From: Gammaproteobacteria bacterium
GTDB lineage: Bacteria > Pseudomonadota > Gammaproteobacteria > SZUA-229
Direction: 5' to 3'
Assembly: GCA_026195895.1 (NCBI GenBank)
Contig: JAPHRO010000056.1
Location: 1 to 40,830, forward strand
DNA: 40,830 bases
The notes under the pieces were generated by a model. That model searched no databases, was not told the origin of the DNA, and saw nothing but the letters and a program-made list of their open reading frames with translations. The position numbers and the translations under genes are program-made. Shown piece after piece: positions 25,884-34,439 of the stretch. Positions within the stretch are counted from its first letter, which is position 1; each line of letters begins with the position of its first letter.

Positions 25884-27473
25884 TTATTCCAGGTTCTGGC
25901 TACGCAGGTAATCTTCATAAGTACCTCTGAAATCGACAATTCCAGTCGGCGTCAATTCGAGAACACGGGTGGCCAATGAAGACACAAACTCTCGGTCATG
26001 GCTGACGAAGAACAGGGTGCCCGGATAGTTTTCCAGTGCCAGGTTGAGCGATTCTATCGATTCCATATCCAGATGATTGGTGGGCTCATCCATTAATAAA
26101 ATATTATTGCGTTGCAGCATGAGTTTGCCGAAAAGCATACGGCCCTGTTCGCCGCCGGAGATGACCTTGACGGATTTATTAATTTCATCCTGGGAAAATA
26201 GTAACCGCCCCAGGGTGCCGCGAATTACCTGTTCATCATCGGTTTCTTTGCCCCATTGTCCCATCCATTCGAGCAAAGTTTTGTCGGTTTCAAAATCTGC
26301 TGCGTGATCCTGCGCATAATAACCTAACTGCGCATTCTCTGACCATTTGACGGAGCCCGCATCAGGTTTCAGGTCACCGACCAGGCAGCGTAGTAAAGTT
26401 GTTTTACCTATGCCGTTGGGGCCGATGATGGCAACGCGTTCACCAACTTCTACCATCATGTTAAAGTCTGAAAATAAGTTTTCATCAAACCCCTTACTCA
26501 GGCCTTCTACTTCGACTGCCAGCCGATGCAGTTTTTTATCTTCTTCAAAACGAATAAAAGGATTCTGGCGACTGGAAGGTTTAACTTCTTCCAGCTGTAT
26601 TTTATCAATTTGTCTGGCGCGAGAAGTGGCCTGTTTTGATTTCGATGCATTGGCAGAAAAACGACTGACGAAAGCTTTCAGTTCAGCAACCTGGGCTTTT
26701 TTCTTGGCATTGTTGGCCAGTAAACGTTCCTGTACCTGGGTGGCTGCGGTCATGTATTCATCGTAGTTGCCCGGGTAAATGCGCACCTCACCGTAATCCA
26801 GGTCCGCCATATGGGTGCAGACGCTGTTGAGGAAATGGCGGTCATGGGAAATGATAATCATGGTGCAGTTGCGTGCGTTTAACACGCCTTCTAACCAGCG
26901 GATGGTATTGATGTCGAGGTTATTGGTGGGCTCATCCAGCAGCATGATATCCGGTTCCGAAAATAATACCTGCGCCAGCAGGACGCGTAGTTTCCAGCCG
27001 GGTGCCACTTCGCTCATTGGGCCATAGTGTTGTTCGATTGGAATACCTACCCCTAACAGCAGTTCACCTGCGCGTGCTTCAGCGGTATAGCCATCCATTT
27101 CTGCAAACTCAGCTTCCAGATCACCGGCACGAATGCCATCGGCTTCTGTCATTTCTGGATTGGCATAAATAGCATCTTTTTCTGATTTGACCGCCCACAG
27201 TTCTTCATGACCCATAATGACAGTGTCAATGACGCTGAATTGTTCGTAGGCAAATTGATCCTGTTTTAATTTACCAATGCGTTCATGCGGGTCTTTTGAT
27301 ACGTTGCCGGCAGTGGGCTCCAGGTCGCCTCCCAGTATTTTCATAAAGGTAGATTTACCGCAGCCGTTGGCGCCAATCAGGCCATAACGATTGCCTTCGC
27401 CAAACTTGACGGAAACGTTTTCAAAAAGCGGCTTAGCGCCAAATTGCATGGTGATGTTTGCAGATATCAGCAA
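25884..27473 (-). CDS. ybiT: ABC-F family ATPase YbiT
   Basis: A 529-residue ABC-F protein with two ATP-binding domains and no membrane segment. The first Walker A is GANGCGKST near residue 34 and Walker B DEPTNNLD near 182, with the YbiT-typical [12 protein letters not shown] in place of a standard signature. A charged linker (residues about 245-310) follows. The second domain has GPNGIGKTT near 352, ISGGEQGR near 437 and DEPTNHLD near 461. ABC-F proteins bind the ribosomal E site and act on translation; YbiT has been linked to relieving stalling at particular peptides. It shares an 88-base upstream element with rhlE, which fits a common translation-related control. Confidence 0.93.
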   Translation of the reverse strand: MLISANITMQFGAKPLFENVSVKFGEGNRYGLIGANGCGKSTFMKILGGDLEPTAGNVSKDPHERIGKLKQDQFAYEQFSVIDTVIMGHEELWAVKSEKDAIYANPEMTEADGIRAGDLEAEFAEMDGYTAEARAGELLLGVGIPIEQHYGPMSEVAPGWKLRVLLAQVLFSEPDIMLLDEPTNNLDINTIRWLEGVLNARNCTMIIISHDRHFLNSVCTHMADLDYGEVRIYPGNYDEYMTAATQVQERLLANNAKKKAQVAELKAFVSRFSANASKSKQATSRARQIDKIQLEEVKPSSRQNPFIRFEEDKKLHRLAVEVEGLSKGFDENLFSDFNMMVEVGERVAIIGPNGIGKTTLLRCLVGDLKPDAGSVKWSENAQLGYYAQDHAADFETDKTLLEWMGQWGKETDDEQVIRGTLGRLLFSQDEINKSVKVISGGEQGRMLFGKLMLQRNNILLMDEPTNHLDMESIESLNLALENYPGTLFFVSHDREFVSSLATRVLELTPTGIVDFRGTYEDYLRSQNLE

Positions 27474-27543
27474 TGTTATATTCCGAATTTAAATGGGTTG
27501 ATCTGTGATGATTAATTTCAGAGATGCCCTGGGTATGGATTTC

Positions 27544-27630
27544 GAGGTGAATCTGACAGGATTACCGCTGTGAAACCGGCGCAGACCGGGGTGCACCTGA
27601 ATTTGGAGGGAGATTATACCTGAAGTTTGG
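27544..27630 (-). promoter_or_regulatory. Repeated leader element, copy B (upstream of ybiT)
   Basis: The partner of the rhlE element. On the ybiT strand it contains GGTATAAT (a good -10 box), a stem of GGTGCA with TGCGCC (plus-strand 27578-27597, one G-U pair) around a CGGTC loop core, and AGCGGTAATCCT. It begins 71 bases before the ybiT ATG, similar to the 82 bases at rhlE. Sequence outside the element is not conserved between the two loci, apart from a short ATGGCAGA further upstream. Confidence 0.65.
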
Positions 27631-27716
27631 CCAGAGCGGGGGAATATACTGGTATGTACAAATACGGCCAGGGCTATCTGCCATTATGATTTTTAACTAT
27701 TGGGCCTGCAGGTGCG

Positions 27717-28835
27717 TCAGGCAAGTTTTGCATTTAACATTAACCATTGTTTTTTCTGCTGCAAAAAATTCTCTTTCAATTGTTCCGCTTTTTCTTTTAG
27801 TGCATCCAGATCATAGTTTTCCATTGCCGATGCTTTGCGTGCCTGCATCCATTGCTTTTTGGCCTGGGCAAATTCATTGATCCTGTTCATCAAAATTTCA
27901 TATTCCGTTCGCAGGCGAAGCATTAGCACATCGGCATGGGGTTGTTGTGCGAGTTTGCGTGAGGTACTGGTCAGTAGCATGCGCGCGCGGGAGCTTTCAA
28001 TTTGTTCTACCGGTGTGCGATACAGGTTTTTAGCCAGTTTTAACCCGGCCAGGCTGCGAATCAGCCACTTGGTGGGGTCAAATTGCCACCAGCGAATACC
28101 GTTTCGATAATCGCGCTGGAAACTGTGATGATAATTATGATAACCCTCGCCCATGGTCAGCAAGGCGATCAGGCCATTGTCTCTTGACGTATTGCGATCG
28201 GAATAGGGCTGGCTGCCCCATACATGGGCCAGGGAGTTAATAAAAAAGGTCATGTGATGCGATATCGCCAGGCGCGCAACCCCGGCGAGTAGCAGCATGC
28301 CTGCTATATCACCATGCCGGATGCCTAGCAGCAGGGGAATGCCGAAATTGATACCCAGTACCAGAGGCAAATAATAACGGTGCTGCCACATGACGACAGG
28401 GTCTTTTTGCAGGTCACGGCAGTTCTTGTATTGTGGGTCGGCATGCACTTCATAGTCACGCAGCATCCAGCCCATATGGGAATACCAGAAGCCCCGTTTT
28501 GCCGAGTAGGGATCCCTGTCATTGTCGTCGACGTGCAAATGATGCGCGCGGTGGTCGGATGACCAGTGCAGGATACTGTTCTGTGTGGCAAAAGTACCAC
28601 CAATGGCAAAAATCAGGCGGATCAGCCAGTGAGCCTCATAAGCGCGGTGTGACCATAAGCGATGATAGCCGGCAGTGATGGATATTTCGCAAAATATGAT
28701 GCCGCCAATCATCGCGGCAATTTGCCAGCCATCGAAGCCATAAGTGAGCGCGTAAAGGGGAACGCCAATCAGGGTGATCAGTCCGGTCAGGCTAAAAACG
28801 AGAACATTGAGCCAGATAAGTTTGGGTTTTTCCAT
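27717..28835 (-). CDS. Membrane fatty-acid (acyl-CoA delta-9-type) desaturase
   Basis: A 372-residue integral membrane di-iron desaturase that introduces a double bond into saturated acyl chains. The three histidine boxes are HRLWSH at 58-63, HRAHH at 95-99 and HNYHH near 233. Hydrophobic helices flank the first two boxes. A charged, helical C-terminal extension from about residue 280 is longer than in minimal family members. It is divergent from fabR, with a palindrome of the FabR type in the gap between them, about 30 bases from its ATG. This supports transcriptional repression by FabR in response to unsaturated fatty acyl thioesters. Confidence 0.93.
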   Translation of the reverse strand: MEKPKLIWLNVLVFSLTGLITLIGVPLYALTYGFDGWQIAAMIGGIIFCEISITAGYHRLWSHRAYEAHWLIRLIFAIGGTFATQNSILHWSSDHRAHHLHVDDNDRDPYSAKRGFWYSHMGWMLRDYEVHADPQYKNCRDLQKDPVVMWQHRYYLPLVLGINFGIPLLLGIRHGDIAGMLLLAGVARLAISHHMTFFINSLAHVWGSQPYSDRNTSRDNGLIALLTMGEGYHNYHHSFQRDYRNGIRWWQFDPTKWLIRSLAGLKLAKNLYRTPVEQIESSRARMLLTSTSRKLAQQPHADVLMLRLRTEYEILMNRINEFAQAKKQWMQARKASAMENYDLDALKEKAEQLKENFLQQKKQWLMLNAKLA

Positions 28836-28861
28836 GGGGTGATTCGCGATATTCTAAAATT

Positions 28862-28877
28862 GCGTACAAGTGTACGC
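28862..28877. promoter_or_regulatory. Probable FabR operator
   Basis: GCGTACA (28862-28868) and TGTACGC (28871-28877) form a perfect inverted repeat with a two-base centre, located 27 bases upstream of the desaturase ATG. The half-site is like those known for FabR/DesT-type regulators, whose sites carry GTACA-type arms. The adjacent gene encodes FabR. Confidence 0.75.
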
Positions 28878-28914
28878 TGAAAAATATCGTCGGTATAGCC
28901 TTGTTTAGAAAAAA

Positions 28915-28929
28915 TATCTAATTTAGATA
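28915..28929. promoter_or_regulatory. Second palindrome in the desaturase-fabR gap
   Basis: TATCTAA (28915-28921) and TTAGATA (28923-28929) form a perfect inverted repeat around one base. It could be an operator for another factor, or overlap the fabR promoter; its arms differ from the FabR-type site. Confidence 0.4.
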
Positions 28930-28985
28930 CATCTGTTAGCCTAATGAAGGGCTATGCTAAGATGCCGATGCAGGAGAAAAAGCAT

Positions 28986-29597
28986 ATGGGCGGACATCGC
29001 GCACAACAGAAAGAAAAAACCCGACGTACCATTATTGATGCGGCATTCCGTCTGTTGAATCAGGAGCGCAGCTATTCCAGCCTGAGTTTACGGGAAGTGA
29101 CCCGCGAAGCGGGGATAGCTCCCACCTCGTTTTATCGGCATTTTGAAGATATGGAAGAACTGGGGTTAACTCTGGTCGATGAAGGGGGCGTTGCGCTACG
29201 CCAGTTAATGCGCAAGGCGCGCCAGCGCATTCGTGATCAGGGCAGTGTCATTCAGACATCGGTAGAAACCTTTATGGAGTTCATTCAAAGTAGCCCCCAT
29301 GTGTTTCGACTATTGCTGCGAGAGCGTTCCGGCACATCGCTGGCATTTCGTAAAGCGGTGTCGCGGGAGTTGCAGTATTTTGTGGTTGAGCTCGCTGATT
29401 ATATTCAGCACACCCAGGGCTATCCCGCCGAAGAGGCCCGGGTACAGGCTGAGGCGATGGTGATTCTGGTGTTTAATGCGTGTGCGGAGGCACTGGATTG
29501 CAAGCCGGCTGAGCGCAAGCTGCTTACCGAGAAGTCCATTCGTCAGTTACGGTTTGTCGCTCGCGGGGCCGATGAGTTTTTGAAAGGACGCCATTAG
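28986..29597 (+). CDS. fabR: TetR-family regulator of unsaturated fatty acid synthesis FabR
   Basis: A 203-residue TetR-family repressor. It begins [14 protein letters not shown] and carries the helix-turn-helix [20 protein letters not shown] near residues 35-54, almost the same as E. coli FabR, which begins [13 protein letters not shown]. The [12 protein letters not shown] segment near 112 is another FabR hallmark. In E. coli it represses fabA and fabB; here its gene is divergent from a desaturase, an arrangement like desT-des in pseudomonads. The start at 28986 has AGGAG about nine bases upstream; earlier in-frame ATGs precede that site. It ends ten bases from the convergent Sel1 gene. Confidence 0.93.
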   Translation: MGGHRAQQKEKTRRTIIDAAFRLLNQERSYSSLSLREVTREAGIAPTSFYRHFEDMEELGLTLVDEGGVALRQLMRKARQRIRDQGSVIQTSVETFMEFIQSSPHVFRLLLRERSGTSLAFRKAVSRELQYFVVELADYIQHTQGYPAEEARVQAEAMVILVFNACAEALDCKPAERKLLTEKSIRQLRFVARGADEFLKGRH

Positions 29598-29607
29598 ACC
29601 AATGGGG

Positions 29608-30381
29608 TTATTCAGTGTCTTCAGACTCAGCCCATTCCTGTTGCTGCTGTATCAAAAGACTTTCCTTATATAGTTTACGCATAGCCTCTGCATATTTACG
29701 GCGCTTGGCTTCTTTTTCTGCTATTTTTTTCTGCTCGTAGCTGGCGACCTGTTTTTTAGATCTGGATTTAGCAGCGGCTTTTTTAGCTGCTTTTTTTTCT
29801 GCCTCTTTTTTAGCCTCTTTTTTCTCTGCCAGTTGCTTCCTGGCCAGTGTGCGTTTTTGTTTGTTGACGGCTATTTCCTGTTTAATGGCATCAATTTCTG
29901 AATCCACTTCTGTATGCCCCAGTGAACTGGCTTGCTGAAGGGAGAGCACAGCTTTATTTAAATTTTTATCAACTGCGATACCATGGCGGTGCATCTGGCC
30001 AAACAGAATCAGGGCATTGGCTTCTGAAGCTTGCACTTCTTTGATGACTTTATCAAACCAGGCAGAATGTTTGGCTTCATCAAAACCCGTTTGTTGAATT
30101 TCAAGATAGGTCAGGCGAAGAATGGCGGGGGTATAGTCGTCTTCGGCGGCTTTTTTATACCATACGGTTGCTTCTTTAACATTGGGTTCTACGGATACAC
30201 CAAATTCATACAGCGTACCTAATTTGTATTGTGCCAGGGTGTTTCCACCTTCTGCCAGTTTTTTCTGAAACTGGAAAATTCGGGCGCCGAAAGAACCTAA
30301 ATCAACCGCTTTGATCGCTGTGATATGCAGCAGCGAGCAAGCAACAATAAACAAAGCAATTATTTTTTTTGTTTGTTTCAT
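29608..30381 (-). CDS. Exported Sel1-repeat protein with Lys-rich tail
   Basis: A 257-residue protein with a signal peptide (MKQTKKIIALFIVACSLLHITAIKA). Two or three Sel1-like helical repeats follow (AQYKLGTLYEFGVSVEPNVKEATVWYKKAAE near residue 50, ALILFGQMHRHGIAVDKNLNKAV near 120). From about 165 to 235 the chain is almost all Ala, Lys and Glu, suggesting a long coiled coil. Sel1 repeats mediate protein interactions. The ATG at 30381 has AAAGGA six bases upstream. A strong hairpin terminator ends about eleven bases before this ribosome binding site, so the gene depends on read-through or a promoter upstream of the hairpin. Confidence 0.75.
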   Translation of the reverse strand: MKQTKKIIALFIVACSLLHITAIKAVDLGSFGARIFQFQKKLAEGGNTLAQYKLGTLYEFGVSVEPNVKEATVWYKKAAEDDYTPAILRLTYLEIQQTGFDEAKHSAWFDKVIKEVQASEANALILFGQMHRHGIAVDKNLNKAVLSLQQASSLGHTEVDSEIDAIKQEIAVNKQKRTLARKQLAEKKEAKKEAEKKAAKKAAAKSRSKKQVASYEQKKIAEKEAKRRKYAEAMRKLYKESLLIQQQQEWAESEDTE

Positions 30382-30406
30382 CCGCAATCCTTTATTTTTC
30401 AGAAAA

Positions 30407-30431
30407 AAAAAGAGGCCGGTAGCCTCTTTTT
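30407..30431. terminator. Terminator or attenuator in front of the Sel1 gene
   Basis: AAAAAGAGGC (30407-30416) pairs perfectly with GCCTCTTTTT (30422-30431) around a five-base loop, with extra A residues giving a U tract on the minus strand. It could end transcription of the gene at 30618-30980 or attenuate the Sel1 gene. Confidence 0.8.
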
Positions 30432-30617
30432 GTCATTTGGAATTAATATAAGAGTATAGCCCAATATATTAATAATTCATCAAACGACGGGTTTTCTTAA
30501 ATATAGATTTATTTTTCCAGTGCGGGTCAGCGAATAAATTTCCTTACAAAATAAAGGGCAAAATGATGCCGGTTATATTGCTGCCTGAATATTTACCGTT
30601 CACAGGAGCCTGCTGAT

Positions 30618-30980
30618 TTATTCCGACAGGCCGTTGATCACATCATCTAACAGACCAATAGTTTCGGCTACTTCAGTTTCCACGTTTATCTCCCTGTCGG
30701 TTGCGGCTTCCATACGCATGCCAGCATTATCGACCAGCGATTCTCGGCTTTCATTCGCGTTAGCACTCATTTCTTCACGCGCATCCATTGCCGCGTCTGT
30801 TTCAGTCAGGTCGCGTCCCATATCGTCAAAAGTCATATCTGCATGGGGGGTATCCGCAACATTTTCGTCGATCATGGCATAGATTTCTGGATCAACTCTA
30901 TCGGCTGCAGGATGATGTGCCAGGGCCGCTGTGCTGGCCAGAGTAGTTAATAATCCAGTTAATAATAAAGTTTTTTTCAT
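30618..30980 (-). CDS. Small exported acidic protein
   Basis: A 120-residue protein with a signal peptide (KTLLLTGLLTTLASTAALA) and a mature chain starting HHPAADRVDPEIYAMIDENV. It is rich in Asp, Glu, Ala and Met, mostly helical, and lacks cysteine. The His-His near the mature N-terminus could bind metal, but this is only a possibility. I recognise no named family. The ATG has AGGAATTTT upstream on the minus strand. It precedes, in the same direction, the hairpin and Sel1 gene. Confidence 0.7.
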   Translation of the reverse strand: MKKTLLLTGLLTTLASTAALAHHPAADRVDPEIYAMIDENVADTPHADMTFDDMGRDLTETDAAMDAREEMSANANESRESLVDNAGMRMEAATDREINVETEVAETIGLLDDVINGLSE

Positions 30981-31209
30981 AATAAAATTCCTCTGTAAAT
31001 AGTTAAATATTGTTATCTATAACGAAGGCCAGAGAGAATTGGTTCCAGTAATTTCAAAAAAATAATTTGTTGCGGTAGGTGGCAAAAGCAAAAATTCAGA
31101 TAAATAACAGGATGCGATTTTATCTTATAAAGAAATCATGGTTGTGTTGGTTTCGCTGCATAGAAATGATCTGATGTATCTATGCTGGATTATTACCGCC
31201 ATTATATTT

Positions 31210-32118
31210 TTATTTGTTCTGTTTGGTGATGATACCGGTGATGGTGTGATCGGCGCTGACAGGCAGGATTACATCAGCAGTTCCAGGAAGGTGGTGCAAG
31301 CTGTGTCGGCTAATCCGCTCATAATGCTGGATAAACCGTGTTAACTCCGTATCGTTCATGATGTGGCTTTGTTGATTATCCGGTGTACGGGCTTCAAGTT
31401 TTTGTTCCTGCAGGCTTCGCCATTGAAAAACATGTTCAAAATCGGGCGCTTGCAACATGATGCACATATCAGCATGATCAAAAACACGTTGATGATATTG
31501 GGCCAGGCATTCGTTCGCGTGATGACGCCAGATTCCTTCAGTATCTTCTTTCTTTTCCAGTTCATTGACAGGTTGGGCTAGCTCTGTGGTACTTTGTACA
31601 GGACTGTTATTGCACCAGCCTTCAAATAGAATTATGTCGATGGTCCTGTCATAAGTCTGCCAGTCTGATTTGCGATATGGGTTATCGCTGGCCTTGTTGA
31701 ATTTTGGCGCTATGCAGGTTTCATTATTGCGCAGTGCCTGGATGACGTTTTCCAGTGTGTCCAGATCATGGGTGCCAGGTACGCCTCGGGTGAGAAAAAG
31801 AGGATGAATGTTTTTCGCTAAATCTTCTCTGGTTTTTCGCGTATGGTAAAAATCATCCAGCGAAAGCACTGCTGTATGGTAGCCAGATTCTACTTCAATG
31901 ATCTGTTGCATGAAGCACGTTAAGGTTGACTTGCCTGTCCCCTGGGCGCCATTAATACTCACCAGTAATGGCTGCGATTGTTTTTTATTAACAATGATTT
32001 CTGCTAATGGTAAATAAATATCGCGCACAATTTTCTGGAAGCTATCCGGCAACTTCATTTTATTAATGAATGAATTGCATAGCTGTTGAGTTTTAACTGA
32101 CCAGTTTATGTCTGCCAT
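31210..32118 (-). CDS. P-loop kinase resembling D-glycerate 3-kinase (GLYK/Tda10 family)
   Basis: A 302-residue cytoplasmic protein with Walker A GAQGTGKST near residue 56, SLDDFYHTRKTREDLAKN near 86, and RGVPGTHDL near 110, a signature shared by plant-type D-glycerate 3-kinases and the yeast Tda10 group. IILFEGWCN near 163 is the Walker B-like strand. These enzymes phosphorylate D-glycerate using ATP; the assignment as glycerate kinase follows the family, and another small hydroxy-acid or nucleoside-like substrate is possible. No pathway genes lie next to it. The ATG at 32118 has no strong ribosome binding site. Confidence 0.78.
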   Translation of the reverse strand: MADINWSVKTQQLCNSFINKMKLPDSFQKIVRDIYLPLAEIIVNKKQSQPLLVSINGAQGTGKSTLTCFMQQIIEVESGYHTAVLSLDDFYHTRKTREDLAKNIHPLFLTRGVPGTHDLDTLENVIQALRNNETCIAPKFNKASDNPYRKSDWQTYDRTIDIILFEGWCNNSPVQSTTELAQPVNELEKKEDTEGIWRHHANECLAQYHQRVFDHADMCIMLQAPDFEHVFQWRSLQEQKLEARTPDNQQSHIMNDTELTRFIQHYERISRHSLHHLPGTADVILPVSADHTITGIITKQNK

Positions 32119-32564
32119 TTGAATAAGGTCTTATAATGTCTGGGCTCGATATTTATCGTTTCACAATGTTATCTGTATATATTTGAATAAGCATTATTAT
32201 TTGTCGAATTAAAGACACAACTAATACCTCTTTTTCTGTGATGATAAATCACTGGCGAGATTTTTTCAGGTGATAGTCACATCGTTAGAGATAATGACCA
32301 GAGACAATAAAGTTAATCAATGTACCTTCGAAGCCGAGAATAGTGTGCGCAGGCCGTGACTGGACTTGATATGTGCTTACTGGTCAGTTAGTTTGGGGCA
32401 GCTACTCTTGCCAGAAGCATGACTGGAACTGGTTTCGGTAGCCCGTACGATAAATACGATCACCGGCCAATAAGTCAGTGTATTTTCTTGCCTAAGGCTG
32501 GCACTTGCCGAAAAAATACTTTAGATTCATCCACCTTTATATATGCAGGAATAATGAGCTAATA
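32119..32564. other. Divergent intergenic region, no gene recognised
   Basis: About 445 bases between the kinase-like gene and pdxH. Several short inexact inverted repeats are present but none forms a clear terminator, tRNA or operator. A small structured RNA cannot be excluded by eye. Confidence 0.35.
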
Positions 32565-33203
32565 ATGAAAGCCGAAGCATTACGACAGCAATTAATGGCA
32601 GAAGGGCTGCAACATCGAGATCTGGATGATAATCCATACAAACAATTTGAAACCTGGTATGGGCAAACCCTGGCTACGGACATTGCCGAGCCGACGGCGA
32701 TGGCACTGGCGACGGTAGATGAAAACAATCAGCCATGGCAACGTATGGTGTTGCTTAAAATGTATGATGAAAATGGTTTCGTGTTTTTTACTAATTATTC
32801 CAGTCGTAAGGCTGAGCATATTGCGGGTAATGGAAAAGTGAGTTTGCTGTTTCCCTGGCATCCCCTGGGGCGCCAGGTCAAAGTAACCGGGTTGGCGGAA
32901 AAGATATCCGCTGCGGAATCGTTCAGGTATTTTGCTTCCCGTCCTCGGGGTAGCCAGCTTGGCGCCTGGGCATCTGAGCAAAGCAAAGTGATTAGCAATC
33001 GCGCATTGCTCGATGGCATGTTCGAAAAAATGAAAGCGAAATTTTCCGAGGGTGAAATTCCATTACCGGATTTCTGGGGCGGTTATCGGGTAACAGCCGA
33101 TACACTGGAATTCTGGCAGGCGCGGGATAACCGTCTACATGACTGTTTTTTCTACCAGCGGGATGAGCAGGGTAACTGGGTTAGCGAGCGACTGGCGCCT
33201 TAA
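32565..33203 (+). CDS. pdxH: Pyridoxine/pyridoxamine 5'-phosphate oxidase PdxH
   Basis: A 212-residue FMN enzyme that oxidises pyridoxamine or pyridoxine phosphate to pyridoxal phosphate, completing vitamin B6 synthesis and salvage. Family motifs include RMVLLKMYDENGFVFFTNY near residue 46, SRKAEHI near 67, RQVKVTG near 88, SRPRGSQLGAWAS near 112 and FWGGYRV near 153. The substrate-binding Arg and His of the RLHDR motif are kept (RLHDC), with only the last residue replaced. The ATG at 32565 matches the family length; an in-frame extension upstream to 32505 has no family similarity. It is followed nine bases later by a transporter gene. Confidence 0.94.
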   Translation: MKAEALRQQLMAEGLQHRDLDDNPYKQFETWYGQTLATDIAEPTAMALATVDENNQPWQRMVLLKMYDENGFVFFTNYSSRKAEHIAGNGKVSLLFPWHPLGRQVKVTGLAEKISAAESFRYFASRPRGSQLGAWASEQSKVISNRALLDGMFEKMKAKFSEGEIPLPDFWGGYRVTADTLEFWQARDNRLHDCFFYQRDEQGNWVSERLAP

Positions 33204-33211
33204 GTGTATTT

Positions 33212-34411
33212 ATGAAGGGCAATGCTAATAGCTCGATAGGTCTGATACTGGTCGTGGCCTTCGTGTCCATGATCGGGCCGTTTAGTATTGATACCTATCT
33301 GCCTTCATTTCCTGCCATCGAAGCTGAATTTCAGGTGAGTCGAGACTGGTTGTCGCAAACGATTGCCATTTATCTGGCCGCGACTGCGATATCTACCTTA
33401 TTCTGGGGGCCGCTGTCTGATCGTATTGGTCGCAAGCGGGTTATTCTGGGTACGCTGGTTTTATATTTTATGGCCTCACTGGCCTGTGCGCTGGCGTCAG
33501 ATTATTCCAGTTTTCTGTTGTTTCGTGTTTTTCAGGGCATGGCAGCCAGTGGCGGCCTGGTTGCGGGTCGCGCCATGGTACGCGATGCCTATGATAGTGA
33601 CAGTGCGCATCGCGCCATGTCCTATGTGTTGATGTTGTTTGCGCTGGCACCGGCAATAGCGCCCATCGTGGGTGGCTGGTTACATGATGCTTTTGGCTGG
33701 CGTAGCGTGTTCTATTTTTTAAGTGCATACGGCGGCGTCATGTTGCTGGCATCTGCTCGAGTTATTAATGAAACGCTGCATAAAACTCAGCGGCAGTCTT
33801 TTCACCCGCTATACGTGTTGCGAGTGTATGGCCGGACTTTATTGCACGGGCGTTTTCTGGCGATTGTGCTGGCACTCAGCACCAGTTTCGGTGGCCTGTT
33901 TCTTTACATTGCGGGTTCACCGACACTCATATTTAATTTCCTGGCGCTGGAAACCAATGATTTTGCAGTGCAGTTTGTGCCCATGACGGTGGGTATTATT
34001 GCCGGGTCTTTTATTTCCGGTCGCCTGGCGCATCGCTGGCCGATCACAAGAGTGGTTAGCCTGGCGCTTGGCATTATGGTGTGCGCTAGCCTGTTAAATC
34101 TGCTGCAGGCTGTCTGGTTGGTGCCGACTGTCGTGACAGTGATTGCGCCGCTGGTGCTTTATGCCTTTGGTGTTGCTTTAGCCATGCCCGGCTTTGGTAT
34201 TCTCGCTATCGATTGTTTTCCGAATAACAAGGGTTCAGCCGCAGCCGTGCAGGCCTTTATGCAGATTATGTTTTCCGGTCTGGTGGCGGGTTTAATGTTG
34301 CCTTTGCTGACTGAAAGCGTAATGGGATATGCCTTGGGGCAACTGCTGTTGTTGGCGGCGGCCCTGATTTTCTGGTGTTTGCCGGTCAGAATACGATCGG
34401 TTGAAAATTAA
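33212..34411 (+). CDS. Bcr/CflA-family multidrug efflux transporter
   Basis: A 399-residue major facilitator protein with about 12 hydrophobic helices. The N-terminal MIGPFSIDTYLPSFP segment (residues 20-34) is characteristic of Bcr/CflA exporters, and the MFS motif A GPLSDRIGRKRV lies near residue 66. RVFQGMAASGG near 107 and APAIAPIVGGW near 147 also fit. Family members export bicyclomycin, chloramphenicol or other small molecules by proton antiport; the substrate here is unknown. It lies nine bases after pdxH and is probably cotranscribed, then converges with the RND exporter, leaving 28 bases. Confidence 0.9.
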   Translation: MKGNANSSIGLILVVAFVSMIGPFSIDTYLPSFPAIEAEFQVSRDWLSQTIAIYLAATAISTLFWGPLSDRIGRKRVILGTLVLYFMASLACALASDYSSFLLFRVFQGMAASGGLVAGRAMVRDAYDSDSAHRAMSYVLMLFALAPAIAPIVGGWLHDAFGWRSVFYFLSAYGGVMLLASARVINETLHKTQRQSFHPLYVLRVYGRTLLHGRFLAIVLALSTSFGGLFLYIAGSPTLIFNFLALETNDFAVQFVPMTVGIIAGSFISGRLAHRWPITRVVSLALGIMVCASLLNLLQAVWLVPTVVTVIAPLVLYAFGVALAMPGFGILAIDCFPNNKGSAAAVQAFMQIMFSGLVAGLMLPLLTESVMGYALGQLLLLAAALIFWCLPVRIRSVEN

Positions 34412-34439
34412 CTGAGCTGAAATTAACGAGCAAGTTAGT

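Noticed and set aside
30981-31344. Plus-strand open frame of 68 codons ending inside the kinase-like gene
   Set aside because: It is largely antisense to the C-terminal coding region of the glycerate-kinase-like gene and has no ribosome binding site.
32119-32564. Possible tRNA or small structured RNA upstream of pdxH
   Set aside because: I could not fold any part into a cloverleaf or find a promoter-terminator pair around it; inverted repeats there are short and imperfect.
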